Assembly: GCA_016222825.1 (NCBI GenBank)
Contig: JACRQF010000010.1
Span: 62,001-126,000 of the forward strand
Origin: Verrucomicrobiota bacterium
Lineage (GTDB): Bacteria; Verrucomicrobiota; Verrucomicrobiia; CAIQCK01
Length of the DNA stretch: 64,000 nt
Direction: 5' to 3'
Shown here in pieces: positions 25,433 to 34,342 of the stretch; positions within the stretch are counted from its first letter, which is position 1, and each line of letters starts with the position of its first letter. Made by a program: the position numbers and the translations under genes. The notes below the pieces were generated by a model. That model had not been told where the DNA came from. It did not search any database and was given only the letters and a program-made list of their open reading frames with translations.

Positions 25433-26428
25433 TCAGTGCCTTGCGATGGCGTCGGCGAGGGCGCGGAGGTTGGCGTTGGGACAGCGGGGGCTGGTGGCGC
25501 AGCCGGGGCTGATGATGTGGACGCCCGCGCCGAGGTTCTCCTCCACTTGACGCGCCAGCTCCGCCGGGGCGGCGCAGAGGAGGTCGGTGGTGTTGATGTT
25601 GCCCATGACGGTGTAGCGGCCCGCGGCGGCGGCGGTCATCCCGGCCGGGGGCACGGCCCAGTCGAAGTTGAAGCAGGTCATGCCGGTCTGCGCCAGGAGG
25701 TGGAGCCGGCTGCGCACGTCGCCGCAGATATGGAGGATGGTCTGGCCCTGGATGCGGGAGATCATGCGCCGGTGGACGGGCAGGAGGCAGGTTTCGTAAG
25801 CGTCCGGGGACAACATGCGCGCGCCCGCCCCACCCTCGCCGATGGAGATGGCGTCGGCGCCCGCCTCGAACTGGGCGTTGGCGTGGCGGACGAGGGCCTC
25901 GACGCAGACGTCGAGAAAGGCCGCGATCTGGCCGGGGGCGTCCAGCAATCCCATGAGGACGTTCTCGACGCCGTGCATGGCCTGGAGCATGGAGAACGGC
26001 CCCATGATTTTCCCCAGCACGGCCATGCGGTCGCCGTAGTCGCGCTTGGCGATGCGGATGGTTTCCAGGCAGGTCTTCACCGGCTGGCGGTCGAGGAAGT
26101 CGCCGGGGATGACGGCGTCGTCGGGCGTGCGCCAGGGGCTGCTCTTGAACGTCGGCAACCGGTCGGGCGCGCCCCAGTCCATCTCCGCGCCGAGCGCGGC
26201 CGGTTCGCCGAAGAAGTTGATGATGAAGCTGACGGCGTCGAAGCCAAGGGTGTCGTGGTTGGCGGCCATGAGGCGGGCCTGCTGCGCGGCGTCAAGGTGG
26301 ACGGCGGGCATGGAGCAACCGGTGGTTTGCTGAAGCTCGACGGTGGTCATGGCGGCGACGTGGGCCAGCGGGGCGCGGTCGGGCTGGCCGCCCTTGAGCG
26401 CGGTGAGGAATCGTTCGCGTGAGTTCAT
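25433..26428 (-). CDS. Uroporphyrinogen decarboxylase-family methyltransferase (MtaA/CmuA-like)
   Basis: A 331-residue TIM-barrel protein starting MNSRERFLTALKGGQPDRAP, the usual opening of the UroD/MtaA/CmuA superfamily. The zinc site of the corrinoid-linked methyltransferases is present: ILHICGD supplies His and Cys, and HIISPGCATSPRCP supplies the later Cys. True HemE enzymes lack this Cys pattern, so a methyl transfer from a methylated corrinoid or similar donor is more likely than decarboxylation. The start at 26428 was chosen over the longer frame to 26530, whose extra residues are not family-like. It is divergent from ahcY. Confidence 0.82.
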   Translation of the reverse strand: MNSRERFLTALKGGQPDRAPLAHVAAMTTVELQQTTGCSMPAVHLDAAQQARLMAANHDTLGFDAVSFIINFFGEPAALGAEMDWGAPDRLPTFKSSPWRTPDDAVIPGDFLDRQPVKTCLETIRIAKRDYGDRMAVLGKIMGPFSMLQAMHGVENVLMGLLDAPGQIAAFLDVCVEALVRHANAQFEAGADAISIGEGGAGARMLSPDAYETCLLPVHRRMISRIQGQTILHICGDVRSRLHLLAQTGMTCFNFDWAVPPAGMTAAAAGRYTVMGNINTTDLLCAAPAELARQVEENLGAGVHIISPGCATSPRCPNANLRALADAIARH

Positions 26429-26530
26429 GGCTGTGGCATCAACGATGGCCGCCAGCCTATGCGTCGGGGGCGGCGGCGACAAGCAGAAGTCGTTATTCCT
26501 CCACAACAGGTCAGTCTTGAGGGAAGCCAA

Positions 26531-26607
26531 GGTAGGGCGAGGCGTCCCGCCGAGCCGTGCTTTCTCTCAGCACAAGCCGGCGGCTCGGCGGGACGCCTCG
26601 CCCTACC
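26531..26607. repeat. Palindromic repeat, GGTAGGGCGA family, copy 2
   Basis: Two perfect 27-bp inverted arms, 26531-26557 and 26581-26607, begin GGTAGGGCGAGGCGTCCC and enclose a 23-bp loop. It lies between the divergent methyltransferase and ahcY genes and can form a long hairpin on either strand. Confidence 0.9.
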
Positions 26608-26722
26608 CCACAAGACGGACCCACCACTACTTTTCCCCGTGTTTTTCCCTTGCCGGCATGGGGCGGTTCCCCTAGCATCCGCGGCTCGCGCCGAACAAGG
26701 ATAGACGGCGCATTGGCAGTAA

Positions 26723-28006
<1,284 letters not shown>

Positions 28007-28024
28007 GCCCGGCAAGGCCGCTTT

Positions 28025-28070
28025 GCAGCCCGCCACTCTGTAACGGAGTGGCGGGCTGCTTGCTTTATTT
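28025..28070. terminator. Intrinsic terminator between convergent genes
   Basis: A 14-bp perfect stem (GCAGCCCGCCACTC at 28025-28038, complement at 28046-28059) with a 7-nt loop, followed by TTGCTTTATTT. It lies 18 bp after ahcY and directly before the 3' end of the convergent amidohydrolase gene, and should serve at least ahcY. Confidence 0.9.
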
Positions 28071-28898
28071 CCAGAAGAACTCTTCCGCCGTCCGGCGCAG
28101 AATCCACTCCTTGTCCTCCGCCGACAGGAAATCGAGCCGGTCCCGGATGAGGGCGATGCTGGCGTCGTAGGGTTCCTTGAGCGTGTGGAACGGGCAGTCG
28201 GACGCCCACATCAGCCGCCGCGCGCCGTAGGCCTCGTGGACGCGCTTGATCAGCGGCGCGAGTTCGAGATGCGGCGGCTTCTTCCCGCCGAGCGCGTAGA
28301 ACGCCGACAGTTTCACCATCACGTTGCGATGTCTCGCCAGCGAGCAGAGCGCGGCGACATCCTCATCGCGAATCGGCCCCTTCGCCCCAATGCGGGCCAG
28401 ATGGTCAATGATGACTGGCGTGTCGGGAAACTTCTCGCACATCTTCGACAACGCCGGCAAATGCGCCGGGTCTATCAGCGGGCAGATGGCCAGACGCTCC
28501 TTTGCGCCGCAGCGGAACATCCGCTCCATCCCCTCCCCTTCCAACCAGTTCTCCGGCGTGCGGCCGCCCGCATGGATGCGGAACCCGCGCACGTGGACGC
28601 GCGTCAGTTCCCGCATCGCGTCGTCGGGCTTCGGGGCATTCCAGTCCACGATGGCAATCCCGCAGAACGTCTCCGGCCGCGCGCGAATGACGTCCAGCAT
28701 GTAGCGGTTGTCGAACCGGTAATAGCTCATCTGGATCAGCACGATGCGGTTGACGCCGCTGGGGTTGGCGTGGCGCAGGATGTCTTCGGCCAGGAAGCGC
28801 GGCATCGCCATCCGTTCGGGCTTGAAGCCGTCGGCGAGCGGATACTTCCGGAAGTCATCCGTCCAGACGTGAACGTGAGCGTCAATGAAGTTGCTCAT
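28065..28898 (-). CDS. Amidohydrolase 2 family metal-dependent hydrolase
   Basis: A 277-residue TIM-barrel hydrolase. The metal site begins with FIDAHVHVWTDDF (HXH), and the family-specific RRLMWASDCPFHTL supplies the late aspartate; PVIIDHLARIGAKG contributes the central histidine. Members act on lactones, decarboxylate aromatic acids or hydrolyse sugar acid lactones; several related ones are rhamnono- or fucono-lactonases. That fits a carbohydrate-rich neighbourhood, but the substrate is a guess. The start at 28898 was chosen for MSNFIDAHVHVW; the longer frame to 29048 adds unrelated sequence. Confidence 0.85.
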   Translation of the reverse strand: MSNFIDAHVHVWTDDFRKYPLADGFKPERMAMPRFLAEDILRHANPSGVNRIVLIQMSYYRFDNRYMLDVIRARPETFCGIAIVDWNAPKPDDAMRELTRVHVRGFRIHAGGRTPENWLEGEGMERMFRCGAKERLAICPLIDPAHLPALSKMCEKFPDTPVIIDHLARIGAKGPIRDEDVAALCSLARHRNVMVKLSAFYALGGKKPPHLELAPLIKRVHEAYGARRLMWASDCPFHTLKEPYDASIALIRDRLDFLSAEDKEWILRRTAEEFFWK

Positions 28899-29120
28899 GC
28901 AGCGAAACCTTGTGGCCGTGATTGTGCAACGATCCGCGCGGAATCGCAATGCTGGCGTTGTCCCCCGCCTCTCGTCAGCCAGCATCCTCCAGTGCCATCT
29001 CCGGCAATCCTCCCCCCGAACCGTGCAAAGCGGATTGCACCCGCTCATTCTCCCGGGTAGAACAGGGTCAACGGAATCGCTTTGCTAGTCGCCCGGAATA
29101 CCGCTTCCGCTTGTCACACA

Positions 29121-30080
29121 ATGAAAACGCTGTCACTTCACGAGCTTTCGCCCTTTGTGCGCCTGTGCGGCGAGTTTCAACTCCCGCCGGGCTTCCGGCG
29201 CGACCCGTATTTCATTTACGAGCACGAGTTCATCTATGTAATCAGCGGCGAGGCCCACTACCAGATCGGCAAAATCGTTCATCGGCTTGCTGTGGGCGAT
29301 TTGCTGCTCGTGCCGCCCGGAGTGCTCACAGCATCATGGAACGACTCCAAGCTCCCACTGCGATTCCTGGCGGTCCACTTCGACTTTCACTTCCACGGCA
29401 ATTACCAGAATCTCCCGCCGCGGTCGTCCCGGCGAATAACGTCGGAACTCGCGAGAGTGCATCAACCTCCACCGACCACCCCGAGATTGCTCCTGCCTCG
29501 GAAGGTGAACGTAGCGGATGAGCCGGGGGTGAAGTTGCTGTTGGAGCGGATCATTGGAGAAGTGGCCCACAAGCCGCCCGGCCATGAATTGGCCGCAAAA
29601 GCCTGCCTGCTGGAGCTTCTGGTCTTCCTCCAGCGCCGCGATTTCCGAAAGCAGCCGTCGCCGAAGCAGTCGCATCAGGCGGTCGAACTTGCCACGAGAT
29701 TTCTGGAGTCCCACTACAGCCGTCCACTGCGGCTGAAGGACATCGCGACAGCCGCGCGTCTCAGTCCAATCTATCTGGAGCGGTTGTTCAAGCACGCCAC
29801 CGGACGTTCGCCGATGGCTTACTTGTCGCAGTTGCGGGTGGGCCGTGCCAAACATCTGCTGGGCCGGACCGACATGACTGTCAAGGAGGTGGCCGGTGCC
29901 GTGGGCTTCGAAGCGGCCAGCTACTTCACTCGGGTATTCCAGAAACTCGAAGGCGTGTCCCCGATGCGCTACCGGCGCATGACACGCGGGCTGGAAGGCG
30001 TCGAACTGGCGGTGTCGCTGACGCGCTCCCCGAAGACCGGCGGCGGCCCGCACTTCACCATCCCGACGCGAAGAAGTTGA
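29121..30080 (+). CDS. AraC-family transcriptional regulator
   Basis: A 319-residue regulator. The N-terminal cupin sensor domain covers about residues 15-110 (HEFIYVISGEAHYQIGK, LAVGDLLLVPPGVLTA), which would bind a small ligand such as a sugar. The C-terminal double helix-turn-helix is about residues 195-295 (LSPIYLERLFKHATGRSPMAYL, and MTVKEVAGAVGFEAASYFTRVFQ). The start at 29121 (MKTLSLHELSPF) fits better than an upstream in-frame codon at 29082. It directly precedes a hydrolase gene with tandem operator-like sites between them, so it probably activates the locus that follows. Confidence 0.92.
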   Translation: MKTLSLHELSPFVRLCGEFQLPPGFRRDPYFIYEHEFIYVISGEAHYQIGKIVHRLAVGDLLLVPPGVLTASWNDSKLPLRFLAVHFDFHFHGNYQNLPPRSSRRITSELARVHQPPPTTPRLLLPRKVNVADEPGVKLLLERIIGEVAHKPPGHELAAKACLLELLVFLQRRDFRKQPSPKQSHQAVELATRFLESHYSRPLRLKDIATAARLSPIYLERLFKHATGRSPMAYLSQLRVGRAKHLLGRTDMTVKEVAGAVGFEAASYFTRVFQKLEGVSPMRYRRMTRGLEGVELAVSLTRSPKTGGGPHFTIPTRRS

Positions 30081-30111
30081 TTCCGTGCATGACAAGGTTG
30101 CTTCCGTGCAT
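30077..30111 (+). promoter_or_regulatory. Probable AraC-type direct-repeat operator
   Basis: Two 14-bp direct repeats, TTGATTCCGTGCAT (30077-30090) and TTGCTTCCGTGCAT (30098-30111), differ at one base and are offset by exactly 21 bp, two helical turns. This is the usual layout of AraC-family activator sites. A -10-like CATAAT lies at 30162-30167, about 50 bp downstream, and the hydrolase ATG is at 30190. Confidence 0.7.
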
Positions 30112-30189
30112 TCCCCGCCCGTGGGTTCTCTGATATTGAATGCCCGGCGCTGCTGCCAACACATAATCAATGATCGGAGATTGCGTAAC

Positions 30190-32271
30190 ATGGAAAGCAA
30201 ATTAAACAGGATGGTCGCAGGGAAACACGTCAGCACGACTGTCGCGCTGGCGGTCGCGGCAACGATGCTAACGACAGTGGCGTTGCCGGCGCGGGGCGCG
30301 CCCGGAAGCGAGTTGAAATGGACGGCGGACGCGGAAACCGGCCGGCTCACGGCGCAGCGCGCTGAGGAGAAAATGGAGTGGCGGGGCGAGGCTCTGGCAG
30401 AAGTTGGCTATTGGGATGCCGCCGGCAAGGAGCGGTTGAAGACGCTGACGCCCGGCGACGGTTGGAAGATGGAACGCCGAGCGACCGACAGTGGTTGCCG
30501 GTTGGTGTGCCGGCAGGATGAATTGGGGTTTTCAATCGCGCTGGAGTTCGCAGCGAAAGACGACGTGCTGTCGGTCGTGGCGCGGGCGGCGGACGTGGGC
30601 GAGACGGGCGTGGCGCGGCTGAAGACGCTGCGGCTGCTGCCACGATTCGGTGCGGCGACGGAAAGCGACGAGGGGCATCTGGTCGTCGCGCAGCAGTCGG
30701 GTGCGCTCTGCCATTTCCGTGACAAGAAGCCGGGGCAGCATTTCGTGTCGGTCTATCAAAGTTCCTGTCAGTGTCCTATGCCGCTCTTCGGCATGGTGCG
30801 CGGCAAGAGCGCCGTGGCGGGCATCATCACGGGCGGCCAGTTCGACGCGCGGGTTTGCGTGAGCACATGCTGGGGGCCGCAGAAGCTCTACGCGATTGAC
30901 CCGGTCTTCACGCTGCGGTCGTTCCATGAGGAGACGCGGCTGCCGGACGACATCGCCGTGGAATACCATTTTCTGCCGACGGCCAAGGCAAATTGGATTG
31001 GCATGGGCAAGCGTTACCGACAACTCAACTTCACCCGGCGCGGCATCCGCACATTGCGCGAGCGCGCTGCGGCGTCGCCGGGATTGGCGTATTCAGCCGG
31101 CGCGCTGGAGGTGCGGATACGACTGGGCGTGAAACCGGTGCCTTGCGAGGTCAAGGAGCAGACGCCGGAAACGGAGCCGCCGATGAGAATCTTCTGTGAC
31201 TTCGCCCGCGTGCGCGACATTCTCGACGAGTTTCAGCGGCAGGGAATCAAGAACACGGAGTTCTGTCTTGTCGGCTGGAACCGCGGCGGCCACGATGGAC
31301 GGTTCCCACAGCTTTTCCCTGTCGAACCGAAGCTCGGCGGCGAGGCGGCGTTGCGCGCGACGATCAAGCACGGCCAATCGCTCGGCTACCAGATGGTGGC
31401 GCACGATTGCTACACAGACGCGTATCGTATCTCGGAAGATTGGAGCGAGGAGTTCCTCCGCAAAAAGCCCGATGGCCAGCCTCGCAAAGGCGGCGCGTGG
31501 GGCGGCGGGCAAAGCTACAACGTCTGCCTCGCGCGGACCTATGATTTGTTCGCCAAGCGAAACTTCACACGCACCCGCGCGCTCGGTTTCAAGGGGCTGC
31601 ATTACTCCGACGTGCTCTCCATCATCGGCCCGTTCCCCTGCTACGACGCGCACCATCCGCAAACGCGCCGGCAGGACGCCGAGGCGACCGTCCGCATCCT
31701 CGCGCTGGCGCAGAAGACGTTCGGCGGCGTGCAATCGGAGGGCTCGCTCGATTTCACCGCGCCGGCGCTCGACCGCTTGCTCTACGTGGACTGCGACAAA
31801 TGGTTGCCGTTGATGAAGCGCCCTTACGTGGACACGCTCGTGCCGCTCTTCGAGACGGTCTATCACGGCACGTTGCTCTACAGTCTCTCGACCGACACGG
31901 TGAACAGCCAGCCCGGCGAGGCCGCCTACCTGAAGACCATCGAATACGGCGCGGCGCCGCTGGCGTATTTCTACGGCCACTTCGTGCTCGACCCCACGAA
32001 GAACTGGCTCGGCAAACGCGACTACCGCTACGACGATGCCGCCGGCCTGAAACAGATCGTGACTGGCCTGCGGCGTGTGTATGACGACGTGGAGCGGCTG
32101 AAGCATTTGCAGATGGAGTTCATCGAAGGCCATCGCAAGATTGCCGACGAGGTGTTTGAAACCGCCTACAGCAACGGCCAGAGCGTGGTGGTGAACTATC
32201 GTGAGCAGTCTTACACGTTACCATCGGGTGGCGTGGTGCCAGCGATGGGCTGGCTGCTGTTGGATCGTTGA
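30190..32271 (+). CDS. Secreted glycoside hydrolase-like protein (DUF5696-like)
   Basis: A 693-residue exported protein with a long signal peptide ending near ALPARGA (residue 37). Residues 40-300 form a beta-sandwich, and residues 300-640 a TIM-barrel with FCLVGWNRGGHDGRFPQLFP, MVAHDCYTDAYRISEDW, GLHYSDVLSIIGPFPCYDAHHP and VQSEGSLDF. This pattern resembles DUF5696 or GH101-type retaining glycosidases. DVLSI and SEGS are candidate catalytic sites, not proven. The gene is the first target after the AraC regulator, and the next gene follows within 15 nt, so they form an operon. Confidence 0.7.
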   Translation: MESKLNRMVAGKHVSTTVALAVAATMLTTVALPARGAPGSELKWTADAETGRLTAQRAEEKMEWRGEALAEVGYWDAAGKERLKTLTPGDGWKMERRATDSGCRLVCRQDELGFSIALEFAAKDDVLSVVARAADVGETGVARLKTLRLLPRFGAATESDEGHLVVAQQSGALCHFRDKKPGQHFVSVYQSSCQCPMPLFGMVRGKSAVAGIITGGQFDARVCVSTCWGPQKLYAIDPVFTLRSFHEETRLPDDIAVEYHFLPTAKANWIGMGKRYRQLNFTRRGIRTLRERAAASPGLAYSAGALEVRIRLGVKPVPCEVKEQTPETEPPMRIFCDFARVRDILDEFQRQGIKNTEFCLVGWNRGGHDGRFPQLFPVEPKLGGEAALRATIKHGQSLGYQMVAHDCYTDAYRISEDWSEEFLRKKPDGQPRKGGAWGGGQSYNVCLARTYDLFAKRNFTRTRALGFKGLHYSDVLSIIGPFPCYDAHHPQTRRQDAEATVRILALAQKTFGGVQSEGSLDFTAPALDRLLYVDCDKWLPLMKRPYVDTLVPLFETVYHGTLLYSLSTDTVNSQPGEAAYLKTIEYGAAPLAYFYGHFVLDPTKNWLGKRDYRYDDAAGLKQIVTGLRRVYDDVERLKHLQMEFIEGHRKIADEVFETAYSNGQSVVVNYREQSYTLPSGGVVPAMGWLLLDR

Positions 32272-32285
32272 GAAAGGACAAGATT

Positions 32286-34151
32286 ATGCGTTCGATTCAG
32301 AAGCTGTTCCTGTTCGTGCTACTCGCTGCCTGCACAGGCGAAGCGGCCGAATTCTATCAAGTGCGTGGCGGCATTCCTAACAGCCAGTATTTCTTCAAGG
32401 CCAACGTCGTCGGGAACCAATACCTCTTCTTCATCGGCAACTCCGTGCTTGACGGAACCGGCCTCAAGGACGCCAACCTCCGCTACTCCGCCCAGATGGT
32501 AAAGGGTTTCAAGAAACACTTTCCGCAGGCGGGGATGAACGAGACGCGGCACATGCAGCCGGGCGGCAGTTGGTTTGGCCTCTATCGTTGCAGCCGCGGG
32601 CAGGCGGTGTTTGGCGAGGTGATTTGCAGCGGGCATCTGGCCATCCTCGACTTCGCCGCCGATGACAGGAACGCCGACATAGAGCAGGTGAAGCTGTCGC
32701 TCGAAGGGTTGGTCCGGCAGGTCGTCCTCTACCGCGCCACGCACAGCACGATCCTCGTTTACACGCTGACGCCGGAGATGCTCGCAGCCTACAAGGCCGG
32801 CAAGACGCCGGAATACATCCGCGTCAGCGAGCAGATCGCCGCGCACTACGGCATCCCCAGCATGAATTTGGCCAAGTATGCCGCCGACAAAATCATCGCT
32901 GGAGAAATCTCGTTCGAGAAGTTCTCCGCCGACGGCATCAACCCGACCGACGCGGGCGCGAAGATCTACGCCGAAGCCGTTGCGAAGTTCGTTGACGCGT
33001 TGATCGCTGCCAATCCGGTTCCCGACAAGCCCAAGCAGCACAAGCTGCCCCCGCCGTTGTTCCCGGAGACGGATGACAATGGCCGCATCATCGCCTACGA
33101 GGATCCGCAGGTGAAGCAGTCCGGCAATTGGAAGCCGGGACAAGCCAGCCCCATCGGCCCGTTCCGCCACATCCTCGTTTCCACCGAAACCGGCGCGACG
33201 CTGACGCTGAAGTTCAAAGGCTCGGAATTCGGCATCATTGACGTGGCGGACAAGGACAGCGCCGACTACGAATACGCCGTGGACGGCGCGCCGTTCCGCA
33301 AGCTCGCTGCACTGAAGGACGTGACCGGCCCGACGATGCGCCCCATCTCACTCGTCAAGGGCCTCGACCGCAAAGCCGACCACGAAATCGTCCTCAAGGT
33401 CGCCTCGCCCGGCACCGCGCGCATGGGCGGCTTCCTGCTCAACGGCACCATCGCCGACACCTTCGCAGGCATGAGCACGCTGGAGCGGATTGACGCCATC
33501 TACGCCGCGATGGACCCGATCAAGTATCAGCCACCGGCCGGCCGCTTCACGAACATCCCCAAGACGATGAGCAAACTGCGCGACGGCGGCGAACTTCGCA
33601 TGGTGCTCTTGGGTGACAGCATCATGGGCAACACCTCCGGCTCATCGTTCGAATTGCTGCTCATGCGCGACCATCCGAAGTGCAAGATCGTCAAGATCGC
33701 CTCGCTGCGCAGTTCCACCGGCTGCACCTACTACCGCGACGAGAACCGCGTCCAGGACTATGTGCTCAAGCACAACCCCGACCTGCTGGTCATCGGCGGC
33801 ATCTCCAACCGCGGCGACGCCGAAGCCGTCCGCTCGGTGATCCAACAAGTCCGCGCGAAGAAGCCGGACACCGAGGTGCTGCTGCTCACGCCCGTCTTCG
33901 GCGCAATGCGCGACGAGCACATCAAGACCTTCACGCGCGAGATTGACACGACGACGAGCAACTTCCGCCACAACATGCAGAATGTCGCTGCGGAGGAGAA
34001 ATGCGCCTTCTTCGACATGACCGGCCCGTGGTGGGCGTATGTCCAGGACAGCGGTAAGACCTACGGCTGGTTCATGGGCGACGCCGTCCACGCCAATCAG
34101 CGCGGCTGCCAGATCATCGGCCGGTTGCTGGAGACTTGGTTCAAGGAGTAG
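32286..34151 (+). CDS. Secreted protein with two SGNH/GDSL-type esterase domains
   Basis: A 621-residue exported protein; signal peptide about residues 1-20 (MRSIQKLFLFVLLAACTGEA). Two SGNH-hydrolase-like domains flank a carbohydrate-binding-type sandwich. The first (about 40-250) has FFIGNSVLDGTG and FSADGINPTDAG, a weak version of the GDS and DXXH blocks with Asn in place of the final His. The second (about 430-620) has MVLLGDSIMGNTSGSS, VIGGISNRGD and GDAVHANQRG, a complete Ser/Asp/His set. Such enzymes remove acetyl groups from polysaccharides. A strong Shine-Dalgarno site (AAAGGAC) precedes the ATG. Second gene of the AraC-led operon. Confidence 0.78.
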   Translation: MRSIQKLFLFVLLAACTGEAAEFYQVRGGIPNSQYFFKANVVGNQYLFFIGNSVLDGTGLKDANLRYSAQMVKGFKKHFPQAGMNETRHMQPGGSWFGLYRCSRGQAVFGEVICSGHLAILDFAADDRNADIEQVKLSLEGLVRQVVLYRATHSTILVYTLTPEMLAAYKAGKTPEYIRVSEQIAAHYGIPSMNLAKYAADKIIAGEISFEKFSADGINPTDAGAKIYAEAVAKFVDALIAANPVPDKPKQHKLPPPLFPETDDNGRIIAYEDPQVKQSGNWKPGQASPIGPFRHILVSTETGATLTLKFKGSEFGIIDVADKDSADYEYAVDGAPFRKLAALKDVTGPTMRPISLVKGLDRKADHEIVLKVASPGTARMGGFLLNGTIADTFAGMSTLERIDAIYAAMDPIKYQPPAGRFTNIPKTMSKLRDGGELRMVLLGDSIMGNTSGSSFELLLMRDHPKCKIVKIASLRSSTGCTYYRDENRVQDYVLKHNPDLLVIGGISNRGDAEAVRSVIQQVRAKKPDTEVLLLTPVFGAMRDEHIKTFTREIDTTTSNFRHNMQNVAAEEKCAFFDMTGPWWAYVQDSGKTYGWFMGDAVHANQRGCQIIGRLLETWFKE

Positions 34152-34180
34152 CCAAACGTGCGCTGCTTGGCTGTTGCGGC

Positions 34181-34263
34181 AGGTTCGGAGTCCCGGCTTT
34201 AGCCGGTCCGAATTCGCGTCGGTCATCGCGACAGCAACCGGCTGAAGCTGGGGCTCCGGACCT
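34181..34263. repeat. Palindromic repeat, AGGTTCGGAGTCCCGG family
   Basis: Inverted arms 34181-34206 and 34238-34263 (AGGTTCGGAGTCCCGGCT and complement with a few mismatches) around a 31-bp centre. It follows the stop of the SGNH gene and may end transcription there. It belongs to a different family from the other palindromes. Confidence 0.8.
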
Positions 34264-34269
34264 TCTCCC

Positions 34270-34342
34270 GCTAACCGCATCCACACGGACGCGATTCTTG
34301 TCCATTTACCGGCGGACGGTGGTGCGCCACAATGGCAGCGAG
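34270..34342 (+). promoter_or_regulatory. Conserved leaderless promoter block, copy B
   Basis: GCTAAC at 34270, the conserved TCCACACGGACGCGATTC box, -35 TTTACC at 34305-34310, a 17-nt spacer, -10 CACAAT at 34328-34333, 9 nt, then ATG at 34343. It fixes the start of the following gene, although its frame is open further upstream. Confidence 0.75.

Noticed and set aside
34136..34342. Upstream extension of the GH-A hydrolase frame
   Set aside because: It crosses a palindromic repeat and promoter copy B, and a proper signal peptide begins at 34343.
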